Part shown: positions 7,780 to 14,138 of the stretch, one piece after another
Numbering within the stretch: the stretch's first letter is position 1
Layout of the letters: each line of letters opens with the position of its first letter
Assembly: GCA_003558195.1 (NCBI GenBank)
Contig: PWMM01000245.1
Location: forward strand, 1-16,274
Origin: Syntrophomonadaceae bacterium
GTDB taxonomy: Bacteria > Bacillota > Dethiobacteria > DTU022
Direction of reading: 5' to 3'
DNA: 16,274 bases
Made by a program: the position numbers and the translations under genes
The notes under the pieces: generated by a model
Told to the model about the DNA's origin: nothing
The model's input: only the letters and a program-made list of their open reading frames with translations
The model's database searches: none

Positions 7780-8704
7780 AATTTATTTTTTTTAAATCTC
7801 CCTGACTGTCTTTGATAATTAAAGCTCCGTCTTGATCCAGATCTAAAACCAGGCCTTTAACAGAACCACCAGGCCAGGAAATTGAAACATTTTGGTCGAT
7901 AAAATTATTAAAGGTTAGCAGTTTACCGTGAAAGGGAGCAAATCCTTCTCTAAAAAAAATATCATAAGCCTGGCAAAGATCACGCCACAGTGACAAAAAA
8001 AGTTCTGTCCGTTTGAAAAACCGTCCGCTTTCAACCAACAGCGAGGTGGCTTTATCTTGCAAGTCAGGTGGAAAATCACTGGATCTTTGATTTATGTTTA
8101 ACCCGGTTCCTATTACCAGGTATTCAACCCGGTCCGGTTCACCCTTAATCTCACTGAGGATGCCTCCGAATTTTTTACGGCCGATCAATAGATCATTAGG
8201 CCACTTAATTTTGATGGCCAGTTCATAGTACTTTTTTAAACTGGAGGCCAGGGCCGCAGCAGTAACCAGGGTAATAGGAGCAGCAGTAGCTGGGCTGATC
8301 ATTTCCGGGCGCAGGACTATGGAAAACCACAGTCCACTGTTTGAAGGAGAAAACCAGCTTCGCCCTCGCCGTCCTCTACCTTTAAGCTGTTCTTCTGCTA
8401 TCACGGTAGTATATGTAGGGCAACCTTGTTCTGCCAGGTGGCGGGCAGCGAGGTTGGTTGAATCGAGCACCTTGTAATAATTTATGAGCTGATTACTTAG
8501 AAGTGTGCTGTTTAAAAGGTCAGGTTCTTTTTCCAGACAGTAACCATAATTTGGCCGGGCTATGATGCTGTAGCCCACCTGGCGCAATTGGCGGATTTGC
8601 TTCCATACTGCTGCCCGGCTGATGCCCATTTTATCACTGATATAGGTCCCTGAAATAAAACTCCCTTTATTATCTTGCAAAAAATCTAAAACATTTTTTT
8701 TCAT
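7763..8704 (-). CDS. birA: Biotin-protein ligase / biotin operon repressor BirA
   Basis: BirA makes biotinyl-5'-AMP, transfers biotin to carboxylase carrier proteins, and in its bifunctional form represses biotin genes. The N-terminus is a winged helix (about 1-60) with helix-turn-helix residues SDKMGISRAAVWKQI, so this is the DNA-binding class. The catalytic domain has GRGRRGRSW at 109-117 (biotinyl-AMP loop), KWPND at 167-171 and KKFGGIL with the biotin-contacting lysine. The C-terminal SH3-like domain is present. The 313-residue length is normal. The ATG start has a GGGGAT site close upstream. It forms an operon with bioY and has a BirA operator and promoter upstream, indicating autoregulation. 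Confidence 0.96.
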   Translation of the reverse strand: MKKNVLDFLQDNKGSFISGTYISDKMGISRAAVWKQIRQLRQVGYSIIARPNYGYCLEKEPDLLNSTLLSNQLINYYKVLDSTNLAARHLAEQGCPTYTTVIAEEQLKGRGRRGRSWFSPSNSGLWFSIVLRPEMISPATAAPITLVTAAALASSLKKYYELAIKIKWPNDLLIGRKKFGGILSEIKGEPDRVEYLVIGTGLNINQRSSDFPPDLQDKATSLLVESGRFFKRTELFLSLWRDLCQAYDIFFREGFAPFHGKLLTFNNFIDQNVSISWPGGSVKGLVLDLDQDGALIIKDSQGDLKKINYGEIN

Positions 8705-8733
8705 ACTATCCCCAAATGAAAATATTTGTTAAA

Positions 8734-8762
8734 ATAGTATCGGGTTTCAGGCATATTGTCAA
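8734..8762 (-). promoter_or_regulatory. Promoter of birA-bioY
   Basis: Read on the minus strand, a perfect -35 box TTGACA (8762-8757) is followed after exactly 17 bases by TACTAT (8739-8734), which matches the sigma-A -10 consensus at 4 of 6 positions. Transcription would start near 8727, leaving a leader of roughly 22 bases before the birA ATG. The -35 box is contained in one arm of the BirA operator. Confidence 0.7.
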
Positions 8763-8788
8763 CCTGGGCCCATTTTTGAGGTTTACAT
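8756..8788. promoter_or_regulatory. BirA (biotin repressor) operator
   Basis: TTGTCAACC (8756-8764) and GGTTTACAT (8780-8788) form an inverted repeat separated by 15 bases. The two half-sites agree at 7 of 9 positions. This is very close to the known BirA consensus TTGTAAACC-N14-16-GGTTTACAA. It overlaps the -35 box of the birA promoter, so the biotinyl-AMP-bound BirA dimer would block transcription of birA and bioY. The identification rests on the match plus the neighbouring birA gene with its DNA-binding domain. Confidence 0.8.
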
Positions 8789-8818
8789 TTGATCTGGTTT
8801 GTTATAGTAGACTAACGC

Positions 8819-8853
8819 AAAGTTTTTTTACGTACAAAGTTTTTTTTACGTAC
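8819..8853. repeat. Tandem 17/18-base duplication
   Basis: AAAG-T7-ACGTAC (8819-8835) is followed directly by AAAG-T8-ACGTAC (8836-8853). The copies differ only by one T in the homopolymer. A simple slippage duplication is the least demanding explanation; paired operator sites are possible. Confidence 0.85.
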
Positions 8854-8945
8854 AAGTAAGTTCTCTGGAGCTTTTCGAATAAAGATCTTAAGGAGATTAA
8901 TCGGTTGCGTAAATATTACAGTGGTTTATAGCAAAAGGATGATAG

Positions 8946-8973
8946 AAAAAAGCGCAGTTTATTCAACTGCGCT
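8946..8973 (-). terminator. Strong rho-independent terminator pointing toward birA
   Basis: On the minus strand AGCGCAGTT (8973-8965) and AACTGCGCT (8959-8951) form a perfect 9-base stem with a 5-base loop, followed at once by a T-run (the As at 8946-8950). On the plus strand there is no T-run after the stem, so it acts only leftward. No minus-strand gene lies upstream of it within the window, and it stands about 240 bases before birA. Confidence 0.75.
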
Positions 8974-9029
8974 AAAGGATATATATAAAAAGAGGGGGTC
9001 AACTCACATTCAATTATAAGAGCTAAAGG

Positions 9030-9077
9030 TTACAGCAATATTACAGGCAGATTATTTTTTCTTTACAGGTACTGTAA
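9030..9077. promoter_or_regulatory. TTACAG repeats and a 15-base palindrome, possible operator
   Basis: TTACAG occurs at 9030-9035, 9041-9046 and 9063-9068. The last copy forms the palindrome TTACAG-GTA-CTGTAA (9063-9077). Repeated half-sites plus a full inverted repeat upstream of a metabolic gene suggest a regulator binding site, but I cannot name a regulator and chance is possible in AT-rich DNA. Confidence 0.3.
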
Positions 9078-9316
9078 TTTAGGATGAAGAAAGTTTTTGG
9101 TAAGCATAAATGACCGGATAATAAATAAAAAAATTTTGCCTTTTAATTGGCAGGGGTGAAAAAATTTAAAGCATGTGAAAAGTATTTTGTAAAAAATAAA
9201 TAATTATAAATAATCAAAGCGTTGAAAGGAGGAAGAAATATAGTCAGTTATCTTAGGGTTTCAGAAATGAGTTTTAACTTGATTAACCATTAAGCAAACC
9301 ACAAGGAGGATAATTA

Positions 9317-9352
9317 ATGTTGTCAGAAGTAAATAAGGTAAAGAAGGAATAA
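9317..9352 (+). CDS. 11-codon frame: apparent original N-terminus of glutamate dehydrogenase, ended by TAA
   Basis: ATG at 9317 has an ideal ribosome binding site (AAGGAGG 9303-9309, spacing 7) and encodes MLSEVNKVKKE, followed by TAA at 9350-9352. It is in the same frame as the downstream gene, and the codons between the TAA and 9377 (NILNSTLG) resemble the N-terminal helix of Firmicute glutamate dehydrogenases (compare LFLSTQTIIKEAL in Bacillus RocG). It is best read as the first exon-like piece of a gene interrupted by a nonsense codon, or as a leader peptide. Confidence 0.6.
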   Translation: MLSEVNKVKKE

Positions 9353-9376
9353 AATATTCTAAATTCAACCCTTGGT

Positions 9377-10609
9377 ATGATTAAGCAAGCTATAGAATTT
9401 GCAGAGCTCTCTCCTGATGTTTATGAACACCTTAAAACTCCCATGCGTTTCGTTGAAGTTGCCATCCCTGTAGAAATGGATGATGGCTCGACAAGGGTAT
9501 TTACTGGTTATCGCTCCCAGCATAATAACGTTTATGGCCCATTTAAAGGTGGCCTCAGGTATCACTGGAATGTAACAGCAGATAGTCTCAAGGCTCTCTC
9601 AATGTGGATGACTTTGAAATGTTCCCTGGTTGGAGTGCCTTTTGGGGGAGGTAAGGGAGCAGTTGTTTGTGATCCTTTAAAGATGAGTGTTAGAGAACGG
9701 GAGCGTCTGACCAGAAGTTATGTGAGATCTCTTGGTTCCATCCTTGGCCCTGAAGTCGATATTCCAGCCCCGGACCTTTTTACCGATGCCCAGGTAATGG
9801 CTTGGATTGCCGATGAATATAGTGCTAATGTACGTGAACCTTCATTTGGTGTGGTTACAGGAAAGCCTCTGGCTGTGGGTGGTTGTGTCGGCAGGAATGA
9901 AGCAACAGGACGCGGTTGTTTTTTTGTAACCAGGGAAGCGGCCAGGGCTTATAAAATTCCTCTTCAGAAGAGCAGGATAGTCATTCAAGGTTTTGGTAAC
10001 GTGGGCAGTAATGCAGCTAAATTATTTTCTGAAGAAGGATGCCCGATTATAGGGGTAGGCGATATTAGCGGCGCTCTTTATAACAAAGATGGAATTGATA
10101 TTGATAAGCTGATTGCTCATGTTAAGGAAACAGGATATGTAAAAGACTTTCCTGGTGCTGAAGCGATCAATAACGAAGAACTTTTAACCCTGGAATGTGA
10201 TATTCTAATTCCTGCTGCCCTGGAAAACCAGATAACTGGTAGTAACGCTGATTCCATTAAGGCAAAAGTCATAGTGGAAGCGGCAAACGGCCCGACCACT
10301 CCGGATGCAGACAAAATACTTAAGGAAAAGAAGGTCCTGGTAGTTCCTGATATCCTATCCAACAGTGGTGGAGTTACGGTTTCCTATTTCGAATGGGTTC
10401 AGAATAATTACGGTTTTAGCTGGGATCTGAATACTGTTAACAAGCACCTGGAAGATAAAATGGTCAGTGCTTTTAACAGTGTTTATAATTATTACTGTGA
10501 AAGATGTATCGATTCCGACATGCGGACCGGTGCCTATATGTATTCTATTAACCGGCTAGCCGAAGCCATGCAGTATCGAGGCTGGCTGCATAATGGTATG
10601 TATGTGTAA
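9377..10609 (+). CDS. gdhA: Glutamate dehydrogenase, N-terminus interrupted by upstream in-frame stop
   Basis: The enzyme interconverts glutamate with 2-oxoglutarate plus ammonia using NAD(P). From this ATG the protein is 410 residues; with the 20 upstream codons it would be 430, nearer the usual length. The core is intact: SQHNNVYGPFKGGLRYH (48-63), catalytic Lys93 in PFGGGKGA, Asp133 in PAPDLFTD, dinucleotide-binding GFGNVG (205-210), EAANGPTT and SYFEWVQN. It ends with YRGW, as typical family members do. The ATG at 9377 lacks a Shine-Dalgarno sequence, while the good one belongs to 9317, so expression would need read-through, re-initiation, or correction of a sequencing error. The likely cofactor is NAD from the hexameric clostridial/RocG-like type, but this is inferred. 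The kor genes follow. Confidence 0.93.
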   Translation: MIKQAIEFAELSPDVYEHLKTPMRFVEVAIPVEMDDGSTRVFTGYRSQHNNVYGPFKGGLRYHWNVTADSLKALSMWMTLKCSLVGVPFGGGKGAVVCDPLKMSVRERERLTRSYVRSLGSILGPEVDIPAPDLFTDAQVMAWIADEYSANVREPSFGVVTGKPLAVGGCVGRNEATGRGCFFVTREAARAYKIPLQKSRIVIQGFGNVGSNAAKLFSEEGCPIIGVGDISGALYNKDGIDIDKLIAHVKETGYVKDFPGAEAINNEELLTLECDILIPAALENQITGSNADSIKAKVIVEAANGPTTPDADKILKEKKVLVVPDILSNSGGVTVSYFEWVQNNYGFSWDLNTVNKHLEDKMVSAFNSVYNYYCERCIDSDMRTGAYMYSINRLAEAMQYRGWLHNGMYV

Positions 10610-10666
10610 AAAAGTAAGCTTAAAGGAATAAAACTAAGGAACTGTGAACAATAAATGGTTATTTGA

Positions 10667-10697
10667 AGCAGGGGAGGGCTTAAGGCTCGCCCCTGCT
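10667..10697 (+). terminator. GC-rich hairpin after glutamate dehydrogenase
   Basis: AGCAGGGG (10667-10674) pairs perfectly with CCCCTGCT (10690-10697), and inner bases GGGC and GCTC extend the stem. It begins 57 bases after the gdh stop. There is no immediate T-run, so it may be a weak terminator, a processing or mRNA-stability element, or a partial block to read-through into kor. Confidence 0.5.
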
Positions 10698-10873
10698 CCA
10701 ACTGGGGATTTGCTTATTATTTCAGATAACTATAAGTTAGGTATAAGTATGATTACCATATGAGAATATTATCAGCTAATTAATGTAATCCCGGCATGAG
10801 GAAAGTTTACTTTAAAGATTGCTTATTGTTTAAGGCAAGAGACAGGTTTTGTTTAAAAGGAGGAAATAAGTTT

Positions 10874-11134
10874 TTGCTGCAGTATAACAAGGATGATTTA
10901 TCTTCAGAACTCATTATCAAAAGTGAGTGGTGTAAAGGATGCGGTGTTTGTGTAGCTTTCTGTCCAAAGGAAGCTCTTTTTTTGGATAAAGAGAATAAAG
11001 CTCAAAAAGATGTAGCTAAATGCTCTAAGTGTGGGATCTGTGAAACTTTTTGCCCAGATTTTGCAATTTCGTTAATCAAGAGGAGGCTTTCAGCACATGC
11101 CGGAGACGAAACCGGTTTTAATGCAAGGGAATGA
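10874..11134 (+). CDS. korD: 2-oxoglutarate:ferredoxin oxidoreductase, delta (ferredoxin-like) subunit
   Basis: A small dicluster ferredoxin that passes electrons from the KOR catalytic core to free ferredoxin. Two complete cluster motifs CxxCxxCxxxCP are visible: cysteines 20, 23, 26, 30 and 50, 53, 56, 60 of the 86-residue product. I chose the TTG at 10874 because AGGAGG (10858-10863) lies 10 bases upstream and the length matches KorD. An upstream in-frame ATG at 10796 would add 26 residues but has no ribosome binding site, and the extra segment is not typical. The 3' end overlaps korA by 38 bases, pointing to translational coupling in a korDABC operon. Confidence 0.9.
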   Translation: MLQYNKDDLSSELIIKSEWCKGCGVCVAFCPKEALFLDKENKAQKDVAKCSKCGICETFCPDFAISLIKRRLSAHAGDETGFNARE

Positions 11135-12227
11135 AGCCTGTGCTGAAGGAGCAATCAGTGCAGGAGTTCGTTTTTATGCCGGGTATCCAATAACTCCTTC
11201 TACTGAGGTGGCTGAAAAAATGGCGGTCAGGCTGCCTGATTTAGGAGGCGTTTTTATTCAGATGGAAGATGAAATAGCCAGTATGGCGGCTGTTATAGGA
11301 GCTTCTATTGGTGGAATGAGGGCCCTTACTGCTACCAGTGGTCCCGGTTTTTCTCTAAAACAGGAAAATATCGGTTATGCAATTATGGCTGAAATACCTT
11401 GCGTGATAGTGAATGTTCAACGCATGGGGCCAAGTACCGGGGTTCCAACTGCTCCTTCTCAGGGAGATGTCATGCAGGCCAGGTGGGGCACTCATGGTGA
11501 TCACCCTGTTATTGTTTTTTCTCCCGCTTCTGTATATGAAACTTACTACCTCACCATAGCTGCTGTAAATTTAAGTCAAAAATTGAGACAGCCGGTTATT
11601 TTACTGCTTGATGAAGTAGTTGGCCACATGAGAGAAAAAGTCACAATCCCTAAAGACAGTAAGCTGATGGTGGAAAAAGCCAGCGATAAAGTTCCGGCTG
11701 ACTGGAAGCCTTATGATGATAAAGGACTTGCTCCTCTGGTTCCTTTTGGTTTTGGTCATTATTACCATGTAACAGGCTTATTTCATGACCAGTATGGGTT
11801 TCCTACCGGTGATCCGCCTCAGGTTGAGCGTTCTTTAGAGAGAATTCATGAAAAATTAATGAAGTATCGTGATGAAGTTATTTTAACAAATTATATCGGT
11901 CATAAAGAACCAAGGGTTGTAATTATTACTTATGGTTGCACTGTGCGATCGGCTCGTGCTGTAGTAAAAAAAGCATATTGGAATAACCGGATGCCGGTTG
12001 GATTGCTCAGTTTGCAGACACTCTGGCCCTTTCCTGACAAAGAAGTAAAAGAAGTAGCAAGGAAAGCGGATGTAATTATTGTTCCTGAAATGAACATGGG
12101 CCAGATTGTTGGTGAAGTGGAACGGCATGTCAAAGATGAAGCCGAAGTGGTTCCTTTAAACCGCTATGATGGTGAGATGATCAGTCCAGATCAAATTTCT
12201 GAAATGATAGGAAGGTGGCTAGCATAG
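11097..12227 (+). CDS. korA: 2-oxoglutarate:ferredoxin oxidoreductase, alpha subunit
   Basis: With KorB this forms the thiamine-diphosphate enzyme that converts 2-oxoglutarate and CoA to succinyl-CoA and CO2 while reducing ferredoxin; the reaction is reversible in some anaerobes. Its 376 residues contain the pyrimidine-binding domain (GNEACAEGAISAGV, GYPITPSTE, MEDEIASMAAVIGAS), the loop TSGPGFSLKQE and QRMGPSTGVPT, all typical of KorA, and the C-terminal domain with PEMNMGQI. The ATG start has AGGAGG 10 bases upstream, inside korD. It overlaps korB by 13 bases. Substrate choice between 2-oxoglutarate and branched 2-oxoacids cannot be fixed by sequence alone; 2-oxoglutarate is favoured by family resemblance and the adjacent glutamate dehydrogenase. 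Confidence 0.93.
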   Translation: MPETKPVLMQGNEACAEGAISAGVRFYAGYPITPSTEVAEKMAVRLPDLGGVFIQMEDEIASMAAVIGASIGGMRALTATSGPGFSLKQENIGYAIMAEIPCVIVNVQRMGPSTGVPTAPSQGDVMQARWGTHGDHPVIVFSPASVYETYYLTIAAVNLSQKLRQPVILLLDEVVGHMREKVTIPKDSKLMVEKASDKVPADWKPYDDKGLAPLVPFGFGHYYHVTGLFHDQYGFPTGDPPQVERSLERIHEKLMKYRDEVILTNYIGHKEPRVVIITYGCTVRSARAVVKKAYWNNRMPVGLLSLQTLWPFPDKEVKEVARKADVIIVPEMNMGQIVGEVERHVKDEAEVVPLNRYDGEMISPDQISEMIGRWLA

Positions 12228-13051
12228 ATCATTTAACGAAAGATTTTTTAAGAACAAAAAAACTGCCTCATATATGGTGTCCGGGTTGCGGAAATGGCAT
12301 AGTTACTGCTGCCCTGGTCAGGGCTATCGAAAGGGCTGACTTTGACCAGCGTGACGTGGTTATTGTATCCGGCATAGGCTGTTCTTCTAGGGCTGCTGGT
12401 TATTTGAATTTTAATACTTTGCATACCACCCATGGCCGGGCCCTGGCTTTTGCGACTGGTTTAAAAATGGCCAGACCAGAGCTAATAATATATGTTATAA
12501 TGGGTGACGGTGATTGTAGTGCCATAGGAGGCAATCATTTCATACATTCTGCCAGAAGGAATATTGATCTAAATGCTATCGTAGTTAATAATCATATATA
12601 TGGAATGACAGGGGGACAGCATTCTCCTCTAACCCCTGGTGGTAAAAAGGCAACAACAGCTCCCCGGGGAACTCTGGAGAGGGAATTTAAGCTCCTGGAG
12701 CTGGCCAGGGGAGCCGGTGCGACTTTTGGAGCCCGGGGAAATGCTGCTCAACCACGCCAGTTAGAGCAACTTATAGCAAGGGCTGCAAATCATAAAGGTT
12801 TTTCTGTAGTCGAGGCTCTTTCACCTTGTCCTATAGCTTATGGCAGGAGAAATAAGCTGGGTGGCCCGGTCGATATGTTGAAAGAGATGAAAGAAAACAG
12901 CATCTCTATTGAACGTGCTTCGAGGAAGGAACAGTCTGAGCTGGAAGGCAAAACTATTACCGGTGTACTGTTTGATGAAGATGTTCCTGAGTATGCTTCT
13001 GAATACTACAAGTCTATAGGGAAAAGTATTCCTGTAAGGGATAACGGCTAA
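12215..13051 (+). CDS. korB: 2-oxoglutarate:ferredoxin oxidoreductase, beta subunit
   Basis: This subunit carries the thiamine-diphosphate pyrophosphate site of KOR. The 278-residue protein has WCPGCGNG (21-28), the site that starts the family's domain, GIGCSSRAAGYLNFNTLHTTHGRA, and the TPP/magnesium motif beginning GDGD at 97-100 and ending with NN at 125-126, followed by IYGMTGGQ. In the family, cysteines in this subunit ligate an iron-sulphur cluster. The GTG start overlaps the korA end in another frame, with AGGAAGG immediately upstream, so coupled translation is likely. The C-terminal part is the usual family tail and length is normal. Confidence 0.95.
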   Translation: MASIDHLTKDFLRTKKLPHIWCPGCGNGIVTAALVRAIERADFDQRDVVIVSGIGCSSRAAGYLNFNTLHTTHGRALAFATGLKMARPELIIYVIMGDGDCSAIGGNHFIHSARRNIDLNAIVVNNHIYGMTGGQHSPLTPGGKKATTAPRGTLEREFKLLELARGAGATFGARGNAAQPRQLEQLIARAANHKGFSVVEALSPCPIAYGRRNKLGGPVDMLKEMKENSISIERASRKEQSELEGKTITGVLFDEDVPEYASEYYKSIGKSIPVRDNG

Positions 13052-13068
13052 AAGCGGAGGGAATTTAG

Positions 13069-13653
13069 TTGGGAAACAGGCAAGAGATATTACTGACCGG
13101 CGCTGGCGGACAGGGGTTGATTTTGGCCTCCATAGTTCTGGCACAAGCTGCGGTTAATGATAATAAAAATGTCGTTCAAACTCAGTCTTATGGGCCGGAA
13201 GCTCGTGGAGGGGCCAGTATGGCCGGGGTAATTATTGATATTGATACAATTGAATATCCCAAAGTAGTCAATCCAACAATTTTGCTTTGCTTAAACCAGG
13301 CATCATTTACTAAATATTTACCCAGGATTAAAAAAATCGGGGAATGTGTAGTAATAGTTGATTCTACTTTTGTCAGCGGACCCTTTAGGGACGAATATAA
13401 GGTTAAGAGCTACCCGATCACAAGGATGGCTAAAGAGGAAATTGGTAAAGAAGTGGTAGCCAATATGCTGGCCTTAGGGGTTCTCAATGCTTCAACAAAT
13501 ATAATAGATAGAGAAATATTTCGGGAAAGTATTTTTGAATTAGCTCCTAAAGGAAGCGGGGAGCTTAATCAAAAGGCTTTTGACCTGGGGTACAGTTTGT
13601 ACAAGCATGGATCCGGGCAAAATAAGGAAGAAACAATTCAAAACTCCCAGTAA
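13069..13653 (+). CDS. korC: 2-oxoglutarate:ferredoxin oxidoreductase, gamma subunit
   Basis: The gamma subunit of 2-oxoacid:ferredoxin oxidoreductases completes the complex and takes part in CoA-dependent catalysis. The 194-residue protein shows the hallmark N-terminal motif TGAGGQGLILASIVLAQAA and QTQSYGPEARGGASMAGVIID, both diagnostic for the family. The TTG start is supported by GCGGAGGGAA at proper spacing and by the position of the conserved motif right after the start. It lies 17 bases after korB and is the last gene of korDABC. Confidence 0.94.
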   Translation: MGNRQEILLTGAGGQGLILASIVLAQAAVNDNKNVVQTQSYGPEARGGASMAGVIIDIDTIEYPKVVNPTILLCLNQASFTKYLPRIKKIGECVVIVDSTFVSGPFRDEYKVKSYPITRMAKEEIGKEVVANMLALGVLNASTNIIDREIFRESIFELAPKGSGELNQKAFDLGYSLYKHGSGQNKEETIQNSQ

Positions 13654-13853
13654 AACTTGCTTAATAAATAGTTTAGACTGTTTTTTATGATCCTCTGCTT
13701 TATAAATATATCCAGCCCGGTTTGTTTTTGAAACATCCAGGGTTATTAATATACAATAGATGCCGTGTCATAACAAATGTCTGTTAACTGACCGTGCTGA
13801 AAAAGATTCATCAAGGGCTAATGCTTGATGTACTAAATGTTTTAAAAACTCTC

Positions 13854-13890
13854 AGCACTCATCGTGTTTTTTTGTATTGCGATGGGTGTT
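13854..13890 (+). terminator. Probable terminator of the kor operon
   Basis: AGCACTCATCG (13854-13864) pairs with CGATGGGTGTT (13880-13890) over 11 bases, including two G-T wobbles, around a 15-base T-rich loop. TTGGTTT follows. The 3' arm has the look of common Firmicute terminators. The tail is T-rich but interrupted by GG. Its 5' arm overlaps the 3' arm of an upstream stem, so the two are mutually exclusive. Confidence 0.45.
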
Positions 13891-13973
13891 TTGGTTTAAG
13901 TAAAACTTTAAACTTTCCTTGTGTCGGTTGGTTTTAAAGCAGAATATCGGCAAACTATTCTATGTAGTCATGT

Positions 13974-14002
13974 TTGCTCATATTTATTAATCAACCTATA
14001 TT
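13974..14002 (+). promoter_or_regulatory. Candidate sigma-A promoter before the small membrane-protein gene and valS
   Basis: TTGCTC (13974-13979) and TATATT (13997-14002) are separated by 17 bases. The -10 matches 5 of 6 consensus bases, the -35 only 3 of 6. It is 137 bases upstream of the next gene. This is a weak prediction in AT-rich DNA. Confidence 0.3.
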
Positions 14003-14138
14003 TCAATTTAAAGCACTATTGTTTTGTAATGAACATTAAAGCCCTGTTGTATTATTCAATGTCTTTCGAATAGTCTGTGTGTATTTGGTTTTAAATAAGA
14101 TAACTATCAATAATACCATAGAGAGGTGATATTTCAAC

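Larger units (their letters stand above)
8705..9316. other. Non-coding AT-rich intergenic region between birA and the glutamate dehydrogenase gene
   Basis: About 610 bases without a convincing gene on either strand. Starting from the birA side it holds the birA promoter and BirA operator, a 17/18-base tandem repeat (8819-8853), a minus-strand terminator (8946-8973), a group of TTACAG elements ending in a palindrome (9030-9077), and a strong but start-less Shine-Dalgarno sequence at 9227-9232. No riboswitch class that I know was recognised. No clear sigma-A promoter for the downstream gene could be assigned. Confidence 0.7.
13654..14138. other. Non-coding region between korC and a small membrane-protein gene
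   Basis: About 485 bases with no supported gene. It contains a group of overlapping stem structures (13794-13890) that probably includes the end of the kor transcript, then AT-rich DNA with one candidate promoter (13974-14002). I do not recognise a known riboswitch, T-box or structured RNA class. Confidence 0.6.

Noticed and set aside
8782..8808. A divergent plus-strand promoter (TTTACA and TATAGT) overlapping the BirA operator
   Set aside because: The spacer is only 15 bases and no gene follows closely; too weak to list, although biotin control of a rightward transcript cannot be excluded.
8905..8931. An 8-codon frame (TTG, after AAGGAG) in the birA-gdh intergenic region
   Set aside because: Very short, no supporting context, and such frames are expected by chance in AT-rich DNA.
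10796..10873. An upstream ATG that would extend korD by 26 residues
   Set aside because: No ribosome binding site precedes it, the added segment is not typical of KorD, and AGGAGG at 10858-10863 fits the TTG at 10874 better.
13791..13890. A known riboswitch or T-box class in the korC-valS spacer
   Set aside because: Stem structures are present, but none of the conserved core sequences I know (T-box, TPP, SAM, GEMM, glycine) can be found.
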